Source of the DNA: Chrysomallon squamiferum
Taxonomy: Eukaryota; Mollusca; Gastropoda; Neomphalida; Peltospiridae
NCBI GenBank assembly: GCA_012295275.1
Contig: CM022665.1
Span: 49,141,820-49,205,819 of the forward strand
Direction of reading: 5' to 3'
Length of the DNA stretch: 64,000 bases
Below are positions 13,102 through 25,535 of the stretch, one piece after another. The notes below the pieces were generated by a model. The model worked only from the letters and a program-made list of their open reading frames with translations, had not been told where the DNA came from and searched no databases. The first letter of the stretch is position 1; each line of letters begins with the position of its first letter. Both the position numbers and the translations under genes were made by a program.

Positions 13102-13505
13102 CTAGTTGCACCGTCTCCAGCAAAATGAGTATGGCAATAAAATAATGATATCTCGAATTTCAGTAGCTTACAGTACCCTGATTTTTACGTGACTCATACC
13201 TGTCCATAAAGATACGAACGTCAACTTCTGTAATATATCTAAATTAATAGAATGTGTGTCAGTGATTTCAAATTATTACAAGTCAAACAAATGTCTCCTT
13301 CACGTCCTTGTTTCAAAATTTTCATAAAAGGTAACATAGGAGTTTCATTAATGTCCTCGCTTTTTCTGTCTGTGACTTTGTCCATTTTTCTAATCTGAAT
13401 GAGTGCTACTTGAATATAATAGTTGAAATAGAATTATTTTCTTATTAACGGAAACTGATGTTAATTTTAAGCATTTTATTTTTATTTATATTTCTGAAAT
13501 TACAG

Positions 13506-13583
13506 GTTTAACCTCTAAACAAAGGGCAATGGTACAGAAAGCACGTTTACTAATAAAAACAGTTGGAAACATCACAATAGAAG
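13506..13583 (+). CDS. Repeat exon E10 (78 nt)
   Basis: Phase 1-1 and open. Differs from E3 by one residue near the end (NITIE for NITVE). Donor gtaatt as in E3. Confidence 0.6.
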
Positions 13584-14260
13584 GTAATTACAGTTTAATT
13601 TTTTTCTTTACAGTTTTCTGAATTTAATAATATTCGAAAGATGATGAAAAAAGACAGAAACTAGTAACAAATAATATATTATTACATGATTGAACCTTGT
13701 TAGTTTAATTTCATGCTTTACGTAACAAGTAACCTTCATTTTATTCAAACGGAATTTGGATATTCAAACTTCAAAATGATATCTCGCTTCAAAGGACTCG
13801 TAAGTTATTATTTTGTTGTAATTATTAGTTTTATTTATTTATTTATTTATTTACTAATATATTTATGTGTCACTATTTTGATATCTCGAATTTTCAGTAG
13901 CTTACAGGACCCTGCCCTGATTCTTACGTTAATCATACCTTTCCAAAAAAAAATAAAAAAATAATGGAACGTCAACTTTTGTAATATACCTCAATTAGTA
14001 GAATGTTTGTCAGTAATTTCAAATTGTTACAAGTCAGACAAATGTCTCCTTCACTTCCTTGTATCAGAATTATCATAAAAGGTAACATCAGAGTTTCATT
14101 AATGTCCTGGCTTTGTTGTCAGATAATGTCTGTCTGTGACTTTGTCAATTTATCTAATCTGAATGAGTACTACATGAATATAACAGGTGAAATAAAACAT
14201 GTTTTTTTTATAATGTTAATTTTAAACATTTTATTTTTATGTATATTTAAGGAATTTCAG

Positions 14261-14331
14261 GTTTAACCCGTGAACTATTGAAAATCCTGGAACAGAAAAC
14301 TTGTTCACTGATAAATGCAGTTGGAAACATC
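14261..14331 (+). pseudogene. Repeat exon E11, donor deleted
   Basis: The reading frame (LTRELLKILEQKTCS, then AVGNI) is like E7, but the end of the exon plus 'gtatgtac' is deleted, so coding sequence runs straight into the intron motif 'agtttaattttttt'. Without a donor it is unlikely to be used. Confidence 0.55.
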
Positions 14332-14560
14332 AGTTTAATTTTTTTCTTTACAATTTCGTAAATTTAATAATTTTCGAAAGATGATGAAAAATCCCCAAAG
14401 AAAGTAGGAAGGAATTGTACATTATTGCATACTAAACCTTGTTAGTTTAGTTTCGTACTTTATGTAACAAGTGACCCTCGTTTTATTAAAACATAATTTG
14501 GATATTCATGTTCGTAATGATCTTTGACTTCAAAACATTGGTAAAATTTTAATTGTTTTG

Positions 14561-14673
<113 letters not shown>

Positions 14674-15066
14674 CAAAGCTGTTTACACACACGGTGAATC
14701 AACTTTTCTATTTTCAGTCGTAAGTGAAACTCGTACACATCTAACAAAAACTCTCAATTTTCTATCTCGAAATCCTCAGTGGATGCTTAGAAAGAATTCA
14801 TCCTTAAACATGAAAAATACGATTCAAGTTACGCGGTCTATACATCCAATAAATGAGCATGGCAATAAAATATTGATATCTCGTAGTTTCATTATTGTCC
14901 TGGTTTCGTTGTCAAAGAGTGTTTGTCTGTCTGTAACTTTATGGATTATTCTAATCTGAATGAGTACTACAGGAATATAAAAGGTGAAATACAATTATTT
15001 TCTTATAAACGTAAGCTGATCTGAATTTAAAACATTATTTTAATATTTATATTATTTAATTTACAG

Positions 15067-15147
15067 GTTTGATCCTTCACCCAGTGGAAATCATGAAACA
15101 GAATGTTTATTTACTACCAAAGACAGTTGAATACATCACAACAGAAG
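15067..15147 (+). CDS. Repeat exon E12 (81 nt), LIL subfamily
   Basis: Phase 1-1 and open: LILHPVEIMKQNVYLL, then KTVEYITTE. E12-E14 and the dead E17 share L-I-L in place of L-T-x and YLL or similar in the middle. The NIT is replaced by YIT. Donor gtatgt. Confidence 0.58.
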
Positions 15148-15277
15148 GTATGTACAATTTAATTTTGGTTTTTTACAATTTTGTAAAATTAATAATTTTC
15201 GAAAGATGATAATTTGGATATTCATGCTTCGTAATGATCTTTGACTTCAAAACATTGGTAAAATGTTGATTGTTTTG

Positions 15278-15539
<262 letters not shown>

Positions 15540-16183
15540 ATATATATATTATGACTTTTATTATTATTTCTGAAATGTCCTGTGTATCACAGCAATTAAT
15601 ATATTTGTAAAATCTGTTTTTGAGAATGTTGCAGACACGGTGAAACGCCTTTTGTATTTCGTATCGTAAGTGAAACACATACACCTCTAACGAAAACATT
15701 CAGTTTTCTATCTCGAAGTCGTCTGTGGATGCTTCGAAGGAATTGATCCTTAAAACTCAAAATCTCGATTCTATTTACACGGTCTATCCATCCAATAAAT
15801 GTGCATGGCAATAAAATAGTGATATCTGGAAATTCAGTAGCTTACAGGACCCTGTCCTGATCATTACGTGACTCGTGTCTTTGAATTAACGAACGTCAAC
15901 TTGTGTAATATATCTCAATCAGCAGAATGTTTGTGAGTGATTTCGAATCATTACAAGTCAGACAATGTTTCCTTGTTTCAAAATTATCATAACAGGTAAC
16001 CTCAGAGTTTCATTAATGTCCTGTCTCCGCTTTCAAATAGTGTCTGTCTGTGACTATTTGCATTTTTCTAATCTGAATGAGCACTGCATGAATATAACAG
16101 GTGAAATATGATTATTTTCTTATAAACGTAAGCTGATGATACGTTTAAACGTTTTATTTTGATTTATATTTCTGAAATTACAG

Positions 16184-16261
16184 ATTTAATCCTTGAACGA
16201 ATCCAAAAGATGCACAAAGTTTATTTGCTATTAAATGCAGTTGAAAGCATCACAGCAATAG
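16184..16261 (+). CDS. Repeat exon E13 (78 nt), LIL subfamily
   Basis: Phase 1-1 and open: LILERIQKMHKVYLL, then NAVESITAI. Acceptor 'tctgaaattacag'; donor gtatgt preceded by ATAG rather than GAAG. Confidence 0.55.
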
Positions 16262-16829
16262 GTATGTTGAGTTTAATTTTTTGCTTTACAAATTTGTAAT
16301 TATAATAATTTTCGAAAAAAGACGAAGGAACACAAGAAGTAGTAATAAGTAGTATATTATTACACGATTAAAGATTGTTACTTTAGTTTCATATTTTATC
16401 TAACAAGTGACCCTTGCTTTATTAAAACGTAATTTGGATATTCATCCTTGGTAATGATACCTGACTTGAAAGGATTTTGACCTTTTCAATTCTTTTGTAA
16501 CCATTATTTTTATTTATTTATTTACTTATCTCGAACTCGCCTGTTGATGCTCAAAAGAATTCATCTTTACAACTCATAATCTCGATTCAAGTTACGCGGT
16601 CTATACATCCAATAAATGAGCATGGCAATAAAATATTGATATCTCGTAGTTTCATTATTGTCCTGGTTTCGTTGTCAAAGAGTGTTTGTCTGTCTGTAAC
16701 TTTATGAATTATTCTAATCTGAATGAGTACTACAGGAATATAAAAGGTGAAATACAATTATTTTCTTATAAACGTAAGCTGATCTAAATTTAAAACATTA
16801 TTTTAATATTTATATTATTGAAATTACAG

Positions 16830-16910
16830 GTTTGATCCTTCAACAAATGGAACTCATGCAACAGAATGTTTATTTACTACAAAAGACAGCTGAATACTTC
16901 ACAATAGAAG
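16830..16910 (+). CDS. Repeat exon E14 (81 nt), LIL subfamily
   Basis: Phase 1-1 and open: LILQQMELMQQNVYLL, then KTAEYFTIE. Duplicate of the E12 unit; flanks 14810-15010 and 16570-16770 are near-identical. Confidence 0.58.
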
Positions 16911-17150
16911 GTATGTACAATTCAATTGTGTTTTTTTACAATTTTGTAAATATAATAATTTTCGAAAGATGATGAAAAATCCCCTAAGAAAGTAGGAAGG
17001 AATTGTACATTATTACATTATTAAACCTTGTTAGTTTAGTTTCGTACTTTATGTAACAAGTGTCCCTCATTTTACTAAAACATAATTTGGATATTCATGC
17101 TTCGTAATGATCTTTGACTTCAAAACATTGGTAAAATTTTAATTGTTTTG

Positions 17151-17279
<129 letters not shown>

Positions 17280-17925
17280 TATATATCATCACTTTTATTA
17301 TTATTTCTGAAATATCCTGTGTATCACAGCAATTAATATATTTGTAAAATCTGTTTTTGAGAAAGTTGCAGACACGGTGAAACGCCTTTTGTATTTCGTA
17401 TCGTAAATGAAACACATACACCTCCAACGAAAACATTCAGTTTTCTATCTCGAAGTCGTCTGTGGATGCTTCGAAGGAATTGATCCTTAAAACTCAAAAT
17501 CTCGATTCTATTTACACGGTCTATCCATCCAATAAATGTGCATGGCAATAAAATAGTGATATCTGGAAATTCAGTAGCTTACAGGACCCTGCCCTGATCA
17601 TTAAGTGACTCGACTTGTGTCTTTGTATTAACGAACGTCAACTTGTGTAATATATCTCAATCAGCAGAATGTTTGTGAGTGATTTCGAATCATTACAAGT
17701 CAGACAATGTTTCCTTGTTTCAAAATTATCATAACAGGTAACCTCGGAGTTTCATTAATGTCCTGTCTCCGCTTTCAAATAGTGTCTGTCTGTGACTATT
17801 TGCATTTTTCTAATGTGAATGAGCACTGCATGAATATAACAGGTGAAATATAATTATTTTCTTATAAACGTAAGCTGATGATACGTTTAAACATTTTATT
17901 TTGATTTATGTTTTTGAAATTACAG

Positions 17926-17967
17926 GTTTATACAGTTAAACCATCCTATTACTTGATATTTACAATT
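17926..17967 (+). pseudogene. Repeat exon E15, chimeric and dead
   Basis: A normal acceptor and the first five or so bases of a repeat exon join directly to the tail of the dead exon type seen at 1-43 and 1560-1597. The crossover point lies inside the exon. No donor remains. Confidence 0.5.
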
Positions 17968-18562
17968 CAAAAAAATAATATCGTTCACAAAGTTTGCAAA
18001 TTTCAGGAGTTTTGAAAGATAATGAAAGAACACACAATATATTAATAAATAAATATACTGTTACATGGTTAAACCTTGCTAGTTTAATTTCAACCTTTAG
18101 GTAACAACTGACCGTCGTTTTATTAAAAAGTAATTTGCATATTCACTCTTCGAAAAGATGTCTGACTTGAAAGGATTCGTAACCATTTAACTGTTTTGAA
18201 ATCATTTTATTTATTTATTTATTTATTTATTTAATTATTTTTTCATTTATTTATTTATTTATCATTTTTATTATTGCTATTGAAAGGACCTGTGTATCGC
18301 ACCCTTTGATATATCTGTAAACTCTGTTTCTGACAGTTATTTGCAGACACGAAGAAACACCTTTTGTATTTTGTATCGTAATTGAAACAAGTAAACATCT
18401 AATAAAACGCTCAATTTTCTATCTCGAAGTCGTTTGTGGATGCTTAGAAAGAAATCATCCTTACAGCTCATAATCTTGATTCTAGTTACACAATTCTAGT
18501 TTTGTTATAAACGTATGTTAATTTTAAGCATTTTATTTTTATATATATTTCTCAAATTACAG

Positions 18563-18643
18563 GTTTACCCACAGAACAAAGGCAAATCGTGATACAGGAC
18601 ATTAATTCACTAAGAATAAAAATTGCAAAGAACACCAGAGAAG
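18563..18643 (+). CDS. Repeat exon E16 (81 nt), last intact one
   Basis: Phase 1-1 and open: LPTEQRQIVIQDINS, then KIAKNTRE. It is the most divergent intact copy; NTR destroys the sequon. It is the closest live small exon upstream of the BIR array, and its phase-1 end fits the phase-1 start of BIR exon B at 21899. Confidence 0.57.
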
Positions 18644-18929
18644 GTATGTTCAGTTCAACTGTTTTCTTTACAATTTTGTAAATTTAATAATATTTAGAAG
18701 ATGATGAAAGAACACAAGAAGTAGTAACAAATAATATATTATTACATGATTCAACCTTGTCAGTTTAGTTTCATACTTTATGTTATAAGTGACCCTCATT
18801 TTATTAAAACATAATTTGCATATTCATCCTTCCTAATAATGTCTGACTTGAAAAAATTCGTAACCTTTTAATTTTTTGGTAATCATTATAGAATTATAAC
18901 ATAATAATTACAAGTTTTTAAAAAGATTT

Positions 18930-18930
<1 letters not shown>

Positions 18931-18968
<38 letters not shown>
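18931..18968 (+). repeat. (TA)n microsatellite
   Basis: Pure TA run in the array intron, matching a similar run at 11238-11273. Confidence 0.9.
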
Positions 18969-18973
<5 letters not shown>

Positions 18974-19599
18974 CTATTGAAAGAGCCTGCGTTTCGCACC
19001 ATTTGATATGTCTGTAAAATTTGTTTTTAACAAAGCTGTTCGCGCACACGGTGAATCGCCTTTTGTATTTTGAATCGTAACTGAAACGCTTACTCATCTA
19101 ACGAAAACGCTCTTCTTTCTATCTCGAAATCCTCTGTAGATGCTTAGAAAGAGTTCATGCTTACAACTCATAATCTCGATTCTGGTTACACAGTTTACCC
19201 ATCCAACAAATCAGCATGTAAATAAAATAGTGATATCTGGAAATTCAGTAGCTTACAGGACCCTGTCCTGATCATTACGTGACTCGACTTGTGTCTTTGT
19301 ATTAACGAACGTCAACTTGTGTAATATATCTCAATCAGCAGAATGTTTGTGAGTGATTTCAAATTATTACAAGTCAGACAATGTTTCCTTGTTTCAAAAT
19401 TATCATAACAGGTAACCTCGGAGTTTCATTAATGTCCTGTCTCCGCTTTCAAATAGTGTCTGTCTGTGACTATTTGCATTTTTCTAATGTGAATGAGCAC
19501 TGCATGAATATAACAGGTGAAATATAATTATTTTCTTATAAACGTAAGCTGATGATACGTTTAAACATTTTATTTTGATTTATATTTCTGAAATTACAC

Positions 19600-19672
19600 G
19601 TTTAATCCTTGAACAAATCAAAAGCATACAGAAAGCCTGTTTGCTATTAAATATATTTGAACACATCATTAA
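19600..19672 (+). pseudogene. Repeat exon E17, acceptor lost, fused to minisatellite
   Basis: LIL-subfamily reading (LILEQIKSIQKACLL, then NIFEHI), but the acceptor reads attacac instead of attacag. The donor end is replaced by 'ttaaatgcttagacacagttgag', which enters the minisatellite, and the frame stops there. This is the distal end of the array. Confidence 0.55.
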
Positions 19673-19683
19673 ATGCTTAGACA

Positions 19684-21717
19684 CAGTTGAGAAGAGACGA
19701 GACAGAACAGTTGAGAAGAGATGAGACAGAACAGTTGAGAAGTGATGAAACAGAACAGTTGAGAAGTGACGAGAGAGAACAGTTGAGAAGTGATGAGACA
19801 GAACAGTTGAGAAGTGAGAAGAGAGAACAGTTGAGAACTGAGAAGAGAGAACAGTTGAGAAGTGATGAGACAGAACAGTTGAGAAGTGACGAGAGAGAAC
19901 AGTTGAGAACTGAGAAGAGAGAACAGTTGAGAACTGAAGAGAGAGAACAGTTGAGAACTGAAGAGAGAGAACAGTTGAGAACTGAAGAGAGAGAACAGTT
20001 AAGAACTGAAGAGAGAGAACAGTTGAGAAGTGAAGAGAGAACAATTGAGAACTGAAGAGAGAACAGTTGAGAAGTGAAGAGAGAGAACAGTTGAGAAGTG
20101 AAGAGAGAACAATTCAGAACTAAAGAGAGAACATTTGAGAAGTGAAGAGAGAGAACAGTTGAGAAGTGAAGAGAGAACAGTTGAGAAGTGAAGAGAGAGA
20201 ACAGTTGAGAAGTGAAGAGAGAACAATTGAGAACTGAGAAGAGAGAGAACAGTTGAGAACTGAGAAGAGACAGAACAGTTGAGAACTGAGAAGAGAGAGA
20301 ACAGTTGAGAACTGAAGAGTGAACAGTTGAGAAGTGAAGAGAGGGAACAGTTGAGAAGTGAAGAGAGAGAACAGTTGAGAAGTGAAGAGAGAACAGTTGA
20401 GAAGTGAAGAGAGAACAGTTGAGAAGTGAAGAGAGAGAACAGTTGAGAAGTGAAGAGAGAACAGTTGAGAAATGAAGAGAGAGAACAGTTGAGAAGTGAA
20501 GAGAGAACAGTTGAAAAGTGAAGAGAGAGAACAGTTGAGAAGTGAAGATAGAACAGTTGAGAAGTGAAGAGAGAACAGTTGAGAAGTGAAGAGAGAGAAC
20601 AGTTGAGAAGTGAAGAGAGAACAGTTGAGAAGTGAAGAGAGAGAACAGTTGAGAAGTGAAGAGAGAACAGTTGAAAAGTGAAGAGAGAAAGTTGAGAAGT
20701 GAAGAGAGAGAACAGTTGAGAAGTGAAGAGAGAGAACAGTTGAGAAGTGAAGAGAGAACAGTTGAGAAGTGAAGAGAGAACAGTTGAGAAGTGAAGAGAG
20801 AGAACAGTTGAGAAGTGAAGAGAGAATAGTTGAGAAATGAAGAGAGAGAACAGTTGAGAAGTGAAGAGAGAACAGTTGAGAAGTGAAGAGAGAGAACAGT
20901 TGAGAAGTGAAGAGAGAACAGTTGAGAAGTGAAGAGAGAGAACAGTTGAGAAGTGAAGAGAGAACAGTTGAGAAGTGAAGAAAGAGAACAGTTGAGAAGT
21001 GAAGAGAGAACAGTTGAGAAGTGAAGAGAGAAAACAGTTGAGAAGTGAAGAGAGAATAGTTGAGAAGTGAAGAGAGAACAGTTGAGAAGTGAAGAGAGAG
21101 AACAGTTGAGAAGTGAAGAGAGAACAGTTGAGAAGTGAAGAGAGAACAGTTGAGAACTGAAGAGTGAACAGTTGAGAACTGAGAAGAGAGAGAACAGTTG
21201 AGAAGTGAAGAGAGAGAACAGTTGAGAAGTGATGAGAGAACAGTTGAGAAGTGAAGAGAGAACAGTTGAGAAGTGAAGAGAGAGAACAGTTGAGAAGTGA
21301 AGAGAGAACAGTTGAGAAGTGAAGAGAGAGAACAGTTGAGAAGTGAAGAGAGAACAGTTGAGAAGTGAAGAGACAACAGTGGAGAACTGAAGAGAGAATA
21401 GTTGAGAACTGAGAAGAGAGAGAACAGTTGAGAACTGAGAAGAGAACAGTTGAGAACTGAGAAGAGAGAGAACAGTTGAGAAGTGAAGAGATGGAACAGT
21501 TGAGAAGTGAAGAGAGAGAACAGTTGAGAAGTGAAGAGAGAACAGTTGAGAAGTGAAGAGAGAACAGTTGAGAAGTGAAGATACAGAACAGTTGAGAAGT
21601 GAAGAGAGAGAATAGTTTAGAAGTGACGAGACAGAACAGTTGAGAACTGAAGACAGAACATTTGAGAAGAGATGAGTCAGAACAGTTGAGAAACAATGAG
21701 TCAGAACAGTTGAGAAA
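19684..21717 (+). repeat. 2 kb GA-rich minisatellite, 22-24 bp unit
   Basis: About ninety imperfect head-to-tail copies of a unit like 'gaacagttgagaagtgaaga', alternating 22 and 24 bp forms, with variants at the left end (gatgagaca, gacgagaga). The left part is open on + for about 120 codons as EQLRSDER-like repeats, but 22 bp units shift the frame further on. The - strand has no stop in any frame purely because of composition. The left edge cuts exon E17 and the right edge cuts a BIR unit. Confidence 0.9.
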
Positions 21718-21898
21718 CATAATTTCCTTGTTGTATTATTTCATTTTCGTTGTTATTGTATATCACAGTTCCACATAATATTATTCTCCTGTTAAACTGC
21801 CGTGCGTATGTCTGTGTCTGTTTGTGTATCAGTGTGTTGTGTTGATTAGTGAGTAGAAATGTATACAATTATGAACAAGCTCATTTATGTGTACACAG

Positions 21899-22077
21899 GC
21901 AAAACACGTGATAGCACGTCCTGCTTTCACTGCGGCGGAGGTCTTTCTAATTGGATGCAGGGACAAAACCCTTACGTGGAACACGCCAGATGGTTTCCAG
22001 AATGCGATTTCATCAGACATGTGAAGGGAGACAATTTTGTGGATTTGGTACAAGAAATGGATGAAAATGAAGAGCAG
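21899..22077 (+). CDS. BIR exon B, unit 1 (C-terminal half of a BIR domain)
   Basis: A 179 nt exon: acceptor 'gtgtacacag', phase 1 in, donor CAG/gtaagt, phase 0 out. It encodes (G)[14 protein letters not shown].. with the zinc ligands of the BIR pattern CX2CX16HX6C complete (C-F-H-C, then 16 residues, HARWFPEC), followed by an acidic tail ending NEEQ. BIR domains bind caspases or their regulators in IAP proteins; the ligands and the NW..G..P core are intact. In unit 1 there is no N-terminal BIR half upstream; the nearest live exon is E16, so B1 is an orphan half unless another exon lies outside the window. An alternative in-frame start at ATG 21859 exists. Confidence 0.8.
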
Positions 22078-22153
22078 GTAAGTAGCTGACATTTTTAACT
22101 TTACCACGAAAATATTAAACTTGCATAAATATGTGTACCGGTGTTTTCACTAG

Positions 22154-22198
22154 GAATCAGAAATCGCTGGTGATGAGGAAGAAATTGAACCCGTTACG
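22154..22198 (+). CDS. Linker exon C, unit 1
   Basis: A 45 nt exon, phase 0-0, acceptor 'ttttcactag', donor ACG/gtaagt, encoding ESEIAGDEEEIEPVT. It is an acidic linker between BIRs. A similar ESEIAGDE and EPMT frame the one-exon BIR at 39727-40145, which supports it as real coding sequence. It can be skipped without a frame change. Confidence 0.72.
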
Positions 22199-22377
22199 GT
22201 AAGTGAAAATCTGAGCACATGGTTCAAGAACTTCTGAGCAGATTAGATGTCAGTTCAGTGTTACCAGGATTGGAATCTGCTGGTAAGAGTTTGGTCACTA
22301 GATGTTGTGGTGTTGTTTTTAGTGATTCTCATCAAAGTTCTTCACAGCTTTGTGTCAATAATTTACTAATCTTTCAG

Positions 22378-22540
22378 CTGTCCAGTCTTCTATTTGAAAA
22401 CTCCTTTTCATCATTGAAAACACCATGTCACAGCGACTACGTCGACGTACAAAGACGCATTTCGTCTTTTGAACAGCGGTGGCCTCATTCTGACAACCAG
22501 TCTCCGACAGAACTGGCAGAAGCCGGTTTCTTCTTCTCTG
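22378..22540 (+). CDS. BIR exon A, unit 1 (N-terminal half of a BIR domain)
   Basis: A 163 nt exon, acceptor 'actaatctttcag' with a perfect-looking branch site (tttactaat), phase 0 in; donor CTG/gttagt, phase 1 out. It encodes a Ser-rich linker, then SDYVDVQRRISSFEQRWP.. LAEAGFFFS(G), the first half of a BIR. Joined to exon B of unit 2 it completes the domain. It lacks 9 nt (three codons) relative to units 2-6, a form shared only with unit 7. Confidence 0.8.
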
Positions 22541-23473
22541 GTTAGTGCAACTCTTACTTAATTAGTAGAAATCTTCACATTTTAATAATCATTTGAAAAT
22601 CTTCTTCCTCTAATTTATACTTCTACCATATAAATAGTTTTTATCTTAATGTTACTTTCAATAGCAACTTCAAATACTTGACGTCTTAATAGTCACTGGA
22701 ACATTTGTCCATTTTAATAGTCGTTTAAAATCTGACATTTCAATTGATTTTCAAAACGTTAGGTATTTTAACAATAATTTAGAATCTTTGACATTATAAT
22801 ACTGAATTCAATTTTTCACCATTTTAATCTTCATCTCGAATTTTAAAGTTCTGATAGAAATTTAGATTTTCATTTGTATACGTATTTTAACTGTCGTTTG
22901 ACTTTTTTGACAGTTAAATAGTTTTGTGAAGTTACTGACTGTTTGACAGTCTTTTGAAATTCTTTTCTATTTCCAAATTTTACAGCACGAAATATACATT
23001 GTTACCAGTACTAGGCATCTGATTATTGTTACAGACGAAATAAATAAATAAATAAATAAATAAATTAATTTGAAAAGTCACCTAAGAACTTGGAAGAAGA
23101 ACAGAGCTTATTTTTAATTCACGACATTTGTCCGTATAGTTTATATTGCAATTTAGTTTCTAAATGTTCTATTCTGGCTGTTGCTGCTTTTTTTGTTGTT
23201 GTTTTTATTATGAAACTCAGTATGAACATTTGTCTGACTTTAGTTAAAAGGAAACAAAAAATAACAAGAAGAACAAAAATATAAAACACAAACATAATTT
23301 CTTTGTTGTATTATTTCATTTTCGTTGTTATTGTATATCACAGTTCCACATAATATTATTCTCCTGTTAAACTGCCGTGCGTATGTCTGTGTCTGTTTGT
23401 GTGTCAGTGTGTTGTGTTGATTAGTGAGTAGAAATGTATACAATTATGAACAAGCTCATTTATGTGTACACAG
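22541..23473 (+). other. Intron between exon A and the next exon B
   Basis: No gene. It contains degenerate ~30 bp repeats around 'ttttaatagtcatttgaaatct', a TAAA run near 23040, and a leader 'ctgttaaactgccgtgcgtatg' before the next exon B. The same intron recurs in every unit. Confidence 0.7.
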
Positions 23474-23652
23474 GCAAAACACGTGATAGCACGTCCTGCT
23501 TTCACTGCGGCGGAGGTCTTTCTAATTGGATGCAGGGACAAAACCCTTACGTGGAACACGCCAGATGGTTTCCAGAATGCGATTTCATCAGACATGTGAA
23601 GGGAGACAATTTTGTGGATTTGGTACAAGAAATGGATGAAAATGAAGAGCAG
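23474..23652 (+). CDS. BIR exon B, unit 2
   Basis: Same protein sequence as unit 1 exon B. With A1 it forms the first complete composite BIR of the array. Confidence 0.8.
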
Positions 23653-23728
23653 GTAAGTAGCTGACATTTTTAACTTTACCACGAAAATATTAAACTTGCA
23701 TAAATATGTGTACCGGTGTTTTCACTAG

Positions 23729-23773
23729 GAATCAGAAATCGCTGGTGATGAGGAAGAAATTGAACCCGTTACG
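23729..23773 (+). CDS. Linker exon C, unit 2
   Basis: Intact 45 nt, phase 0-0, same product as C1. Confidence 0.7.
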
Positions 23774-23952
23774 GTAAGTGAAAATCTGAGCACATGGTTC
23801 AAGAACTTCTGAGCAGATTAGATGTCAGTTCAGTGTTACCAGGATTGGAATCTGCTGGTAAGAGTTTGGTCACTAGATGTTGTTGTGGTCTTTTTAGTGA
23901 TTCTCATCAAAGTTCTTCACAGCTTTGCGACAATAATTTACTAATCTTTCAG

Positions 23953-24124
23953 CTGTCCAGTCTTCTATTTGAACACTCCTTTTCATCAGCCCCGCCATTG
24001 AAAACACCATGTCACAGCGACTACGTCGACGTACAAAGACGCATTTCGTCTTTTGAACAGCGGTGGCCTCATTCTGACAACCAGTCTCCGACAGAACTGG
24101 CAGAAGCCGGTTTCTTCTTCTCTG
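23953..24124 (+). CDS. BIR exon A, unit 2
   Basis: Full 172 nt form with the extra SAPP residues in the linker and EHSF for ENSF. Intact, phase 0 to 1. Confidence 0.8.
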
Positions 24125-25057
24125 GTTAGTGCAACTCTTACTTAATTAGTAGAAATCTTCACATTTTAATAATCATTTGAAAATCTTCTTCCTCTAATTT
24201 ATACTTCTACCATATAAATAGTTTTTATCTTAATGTTACTTTCAATAGCAACTTCAAATACTTGACGTCTTAATAGTCACTGGAACATTTGTCCATTTTA
24301 ATAGTCGTTTAAAATCTGACATTTCAATTGATTTTCAAAACGTTAGGTATTTTAACAATAATTTAGAATCTTTGACATTATAATACTGAATTCAATTTTT
24401 CACCATTTTAATCTTCATCTCGAATTTTAAAGTTCTGATAGAAATTTAGATTTTCATTTGTATACGTATTTTAACTGTCGTTTGACTTTTTGACAGTTAA
24501 ATAGTTTTTGTGAAGTTACTGACTGTTTGACAGTCTTTTGAAATTCTTTTCTATTTCCAAATTTTACAGCACGAAATATACATTGTTACCAGTACTAGGC
24601 ATCTGATTATTGTTACAGACGAAATAAATAAATAAATAAATAAATAAATTAATTTGAAAAGTCACCTAAGAACTTGGAAGAAGAACAGAGCTTATTTTTA
24701 ATTCACGACATTTGTCCGTATAGTTTATATTGCAATTTAGTTTCTAAATGTTCTATTCTGGCTGTTGCTGCTTTTTTTGTTGTTGTTTTTATTATGAAAC
24801 TCAGTATGAACATTTGTCTGACTTTAGTTAAAAGGAAACAAAAAATAACAAGAAGAACAAAAATATAAAACACAAACATAATTTCTTTGTTGTATTATTT
24901 CATTTTCGTTGTTATTGTATATCACAGTTCCACATAATATTATTCTCCTGTTAAACTGCCGTGCGTATGTCTGTGTCTGTTTGTGTGTCAGTGTGTTGTG
25001 TTGATTAGTGAGTAGAAATGTATACAATTATGAACAAGCTCATTTATGTGTACACAG

Positions 25058-25236
25058 GCAAAACACGTGATAGCACGTCCTGCTTTCACTGCGGCGGAGG
25101 TCTTTCTAATTGGATGCAGGGACAAAACCCTTACGTGGAACACGCCAGATGGTTTCCAGAATGCGATTTCATCAGACATGTGAAGGGAGACAATTTTGTG
25201 GATTTGGTACAAGAAATGGATGAAAATGAAGAGCAG
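25058..25236 (+). CDS. BIR exon B, unit 3
   Basis: Intact; pairs with A2. Confidence 0.8.
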
Positions 25237-25312
25237 GTAAGTAGCTGACATTTTTAACTTTACCACGAAAATATTAAACTTGCATAAATATGTGTACCGG
25301 TGTTTTCACTAG

Positions 25313-25357
25313 GAATCAGAAATCGCTGGTGATGAGGAAGAAATTGAACCCGTTACG
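25313..25357 (+). CDS. Linker exon C, unit 3
   Basis: Intact 45 nt. Confidence 0.7.
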
Positions 25358-25535
25358 GTAAGTGAAAATCTGAGCACATGGTTCAAGAACTTCTGAGCAG
25401 ATTAGATGTCAGTTCAGTGTTACCAGGATTGGAATCTGCTGGTAAGAGTTTGGTCACTAGATGTTGTTGTGGTCTTTTAGTGATTCTCATCAAAGTTCTT
25501 CACAGCTTTGCGACAATAATTTACTAATCTTTCAG

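Noticed and set aside
19684-21717. CRISPR-like regular repeats
   Set aside because: No unique spacers, unit length varies between 22 and 24 bp, and the context is eukaryotic.
19999-21720. 573- and 418-codon open frames on the - strand of the minisatellite
   Set aside because: The reverse complement of the repeat unit contains no stop in any frame, so long frames arise from composition. The product is pure Leu/Ser/Phe/Thr repeat with no splice or start context.
21829-22107. 92-codon - strand frame repeated in every BIR unit
   Set aside because: Antisense of exon B; it repeats only because the unit repeats. The + strand has the BIR motif and splice sites.
22219-22377. Extended exon A starting at the upstream ATG as the main form
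   Set aside because: The 3' acceptor at 22377 with its tttactaat branch site is much stronger, the upstream extension is frame-broken in some units, and exon C ends in a phase that fits only the 22378 start. Kept as a finding, not as the gene model.
23240-23443. 67-codon - strand and 64-codon + strand frames in the long intron of each unit
   Set aside because: Intronic, low complexity at the ends, no domain, and several copies carry disrupting indels.
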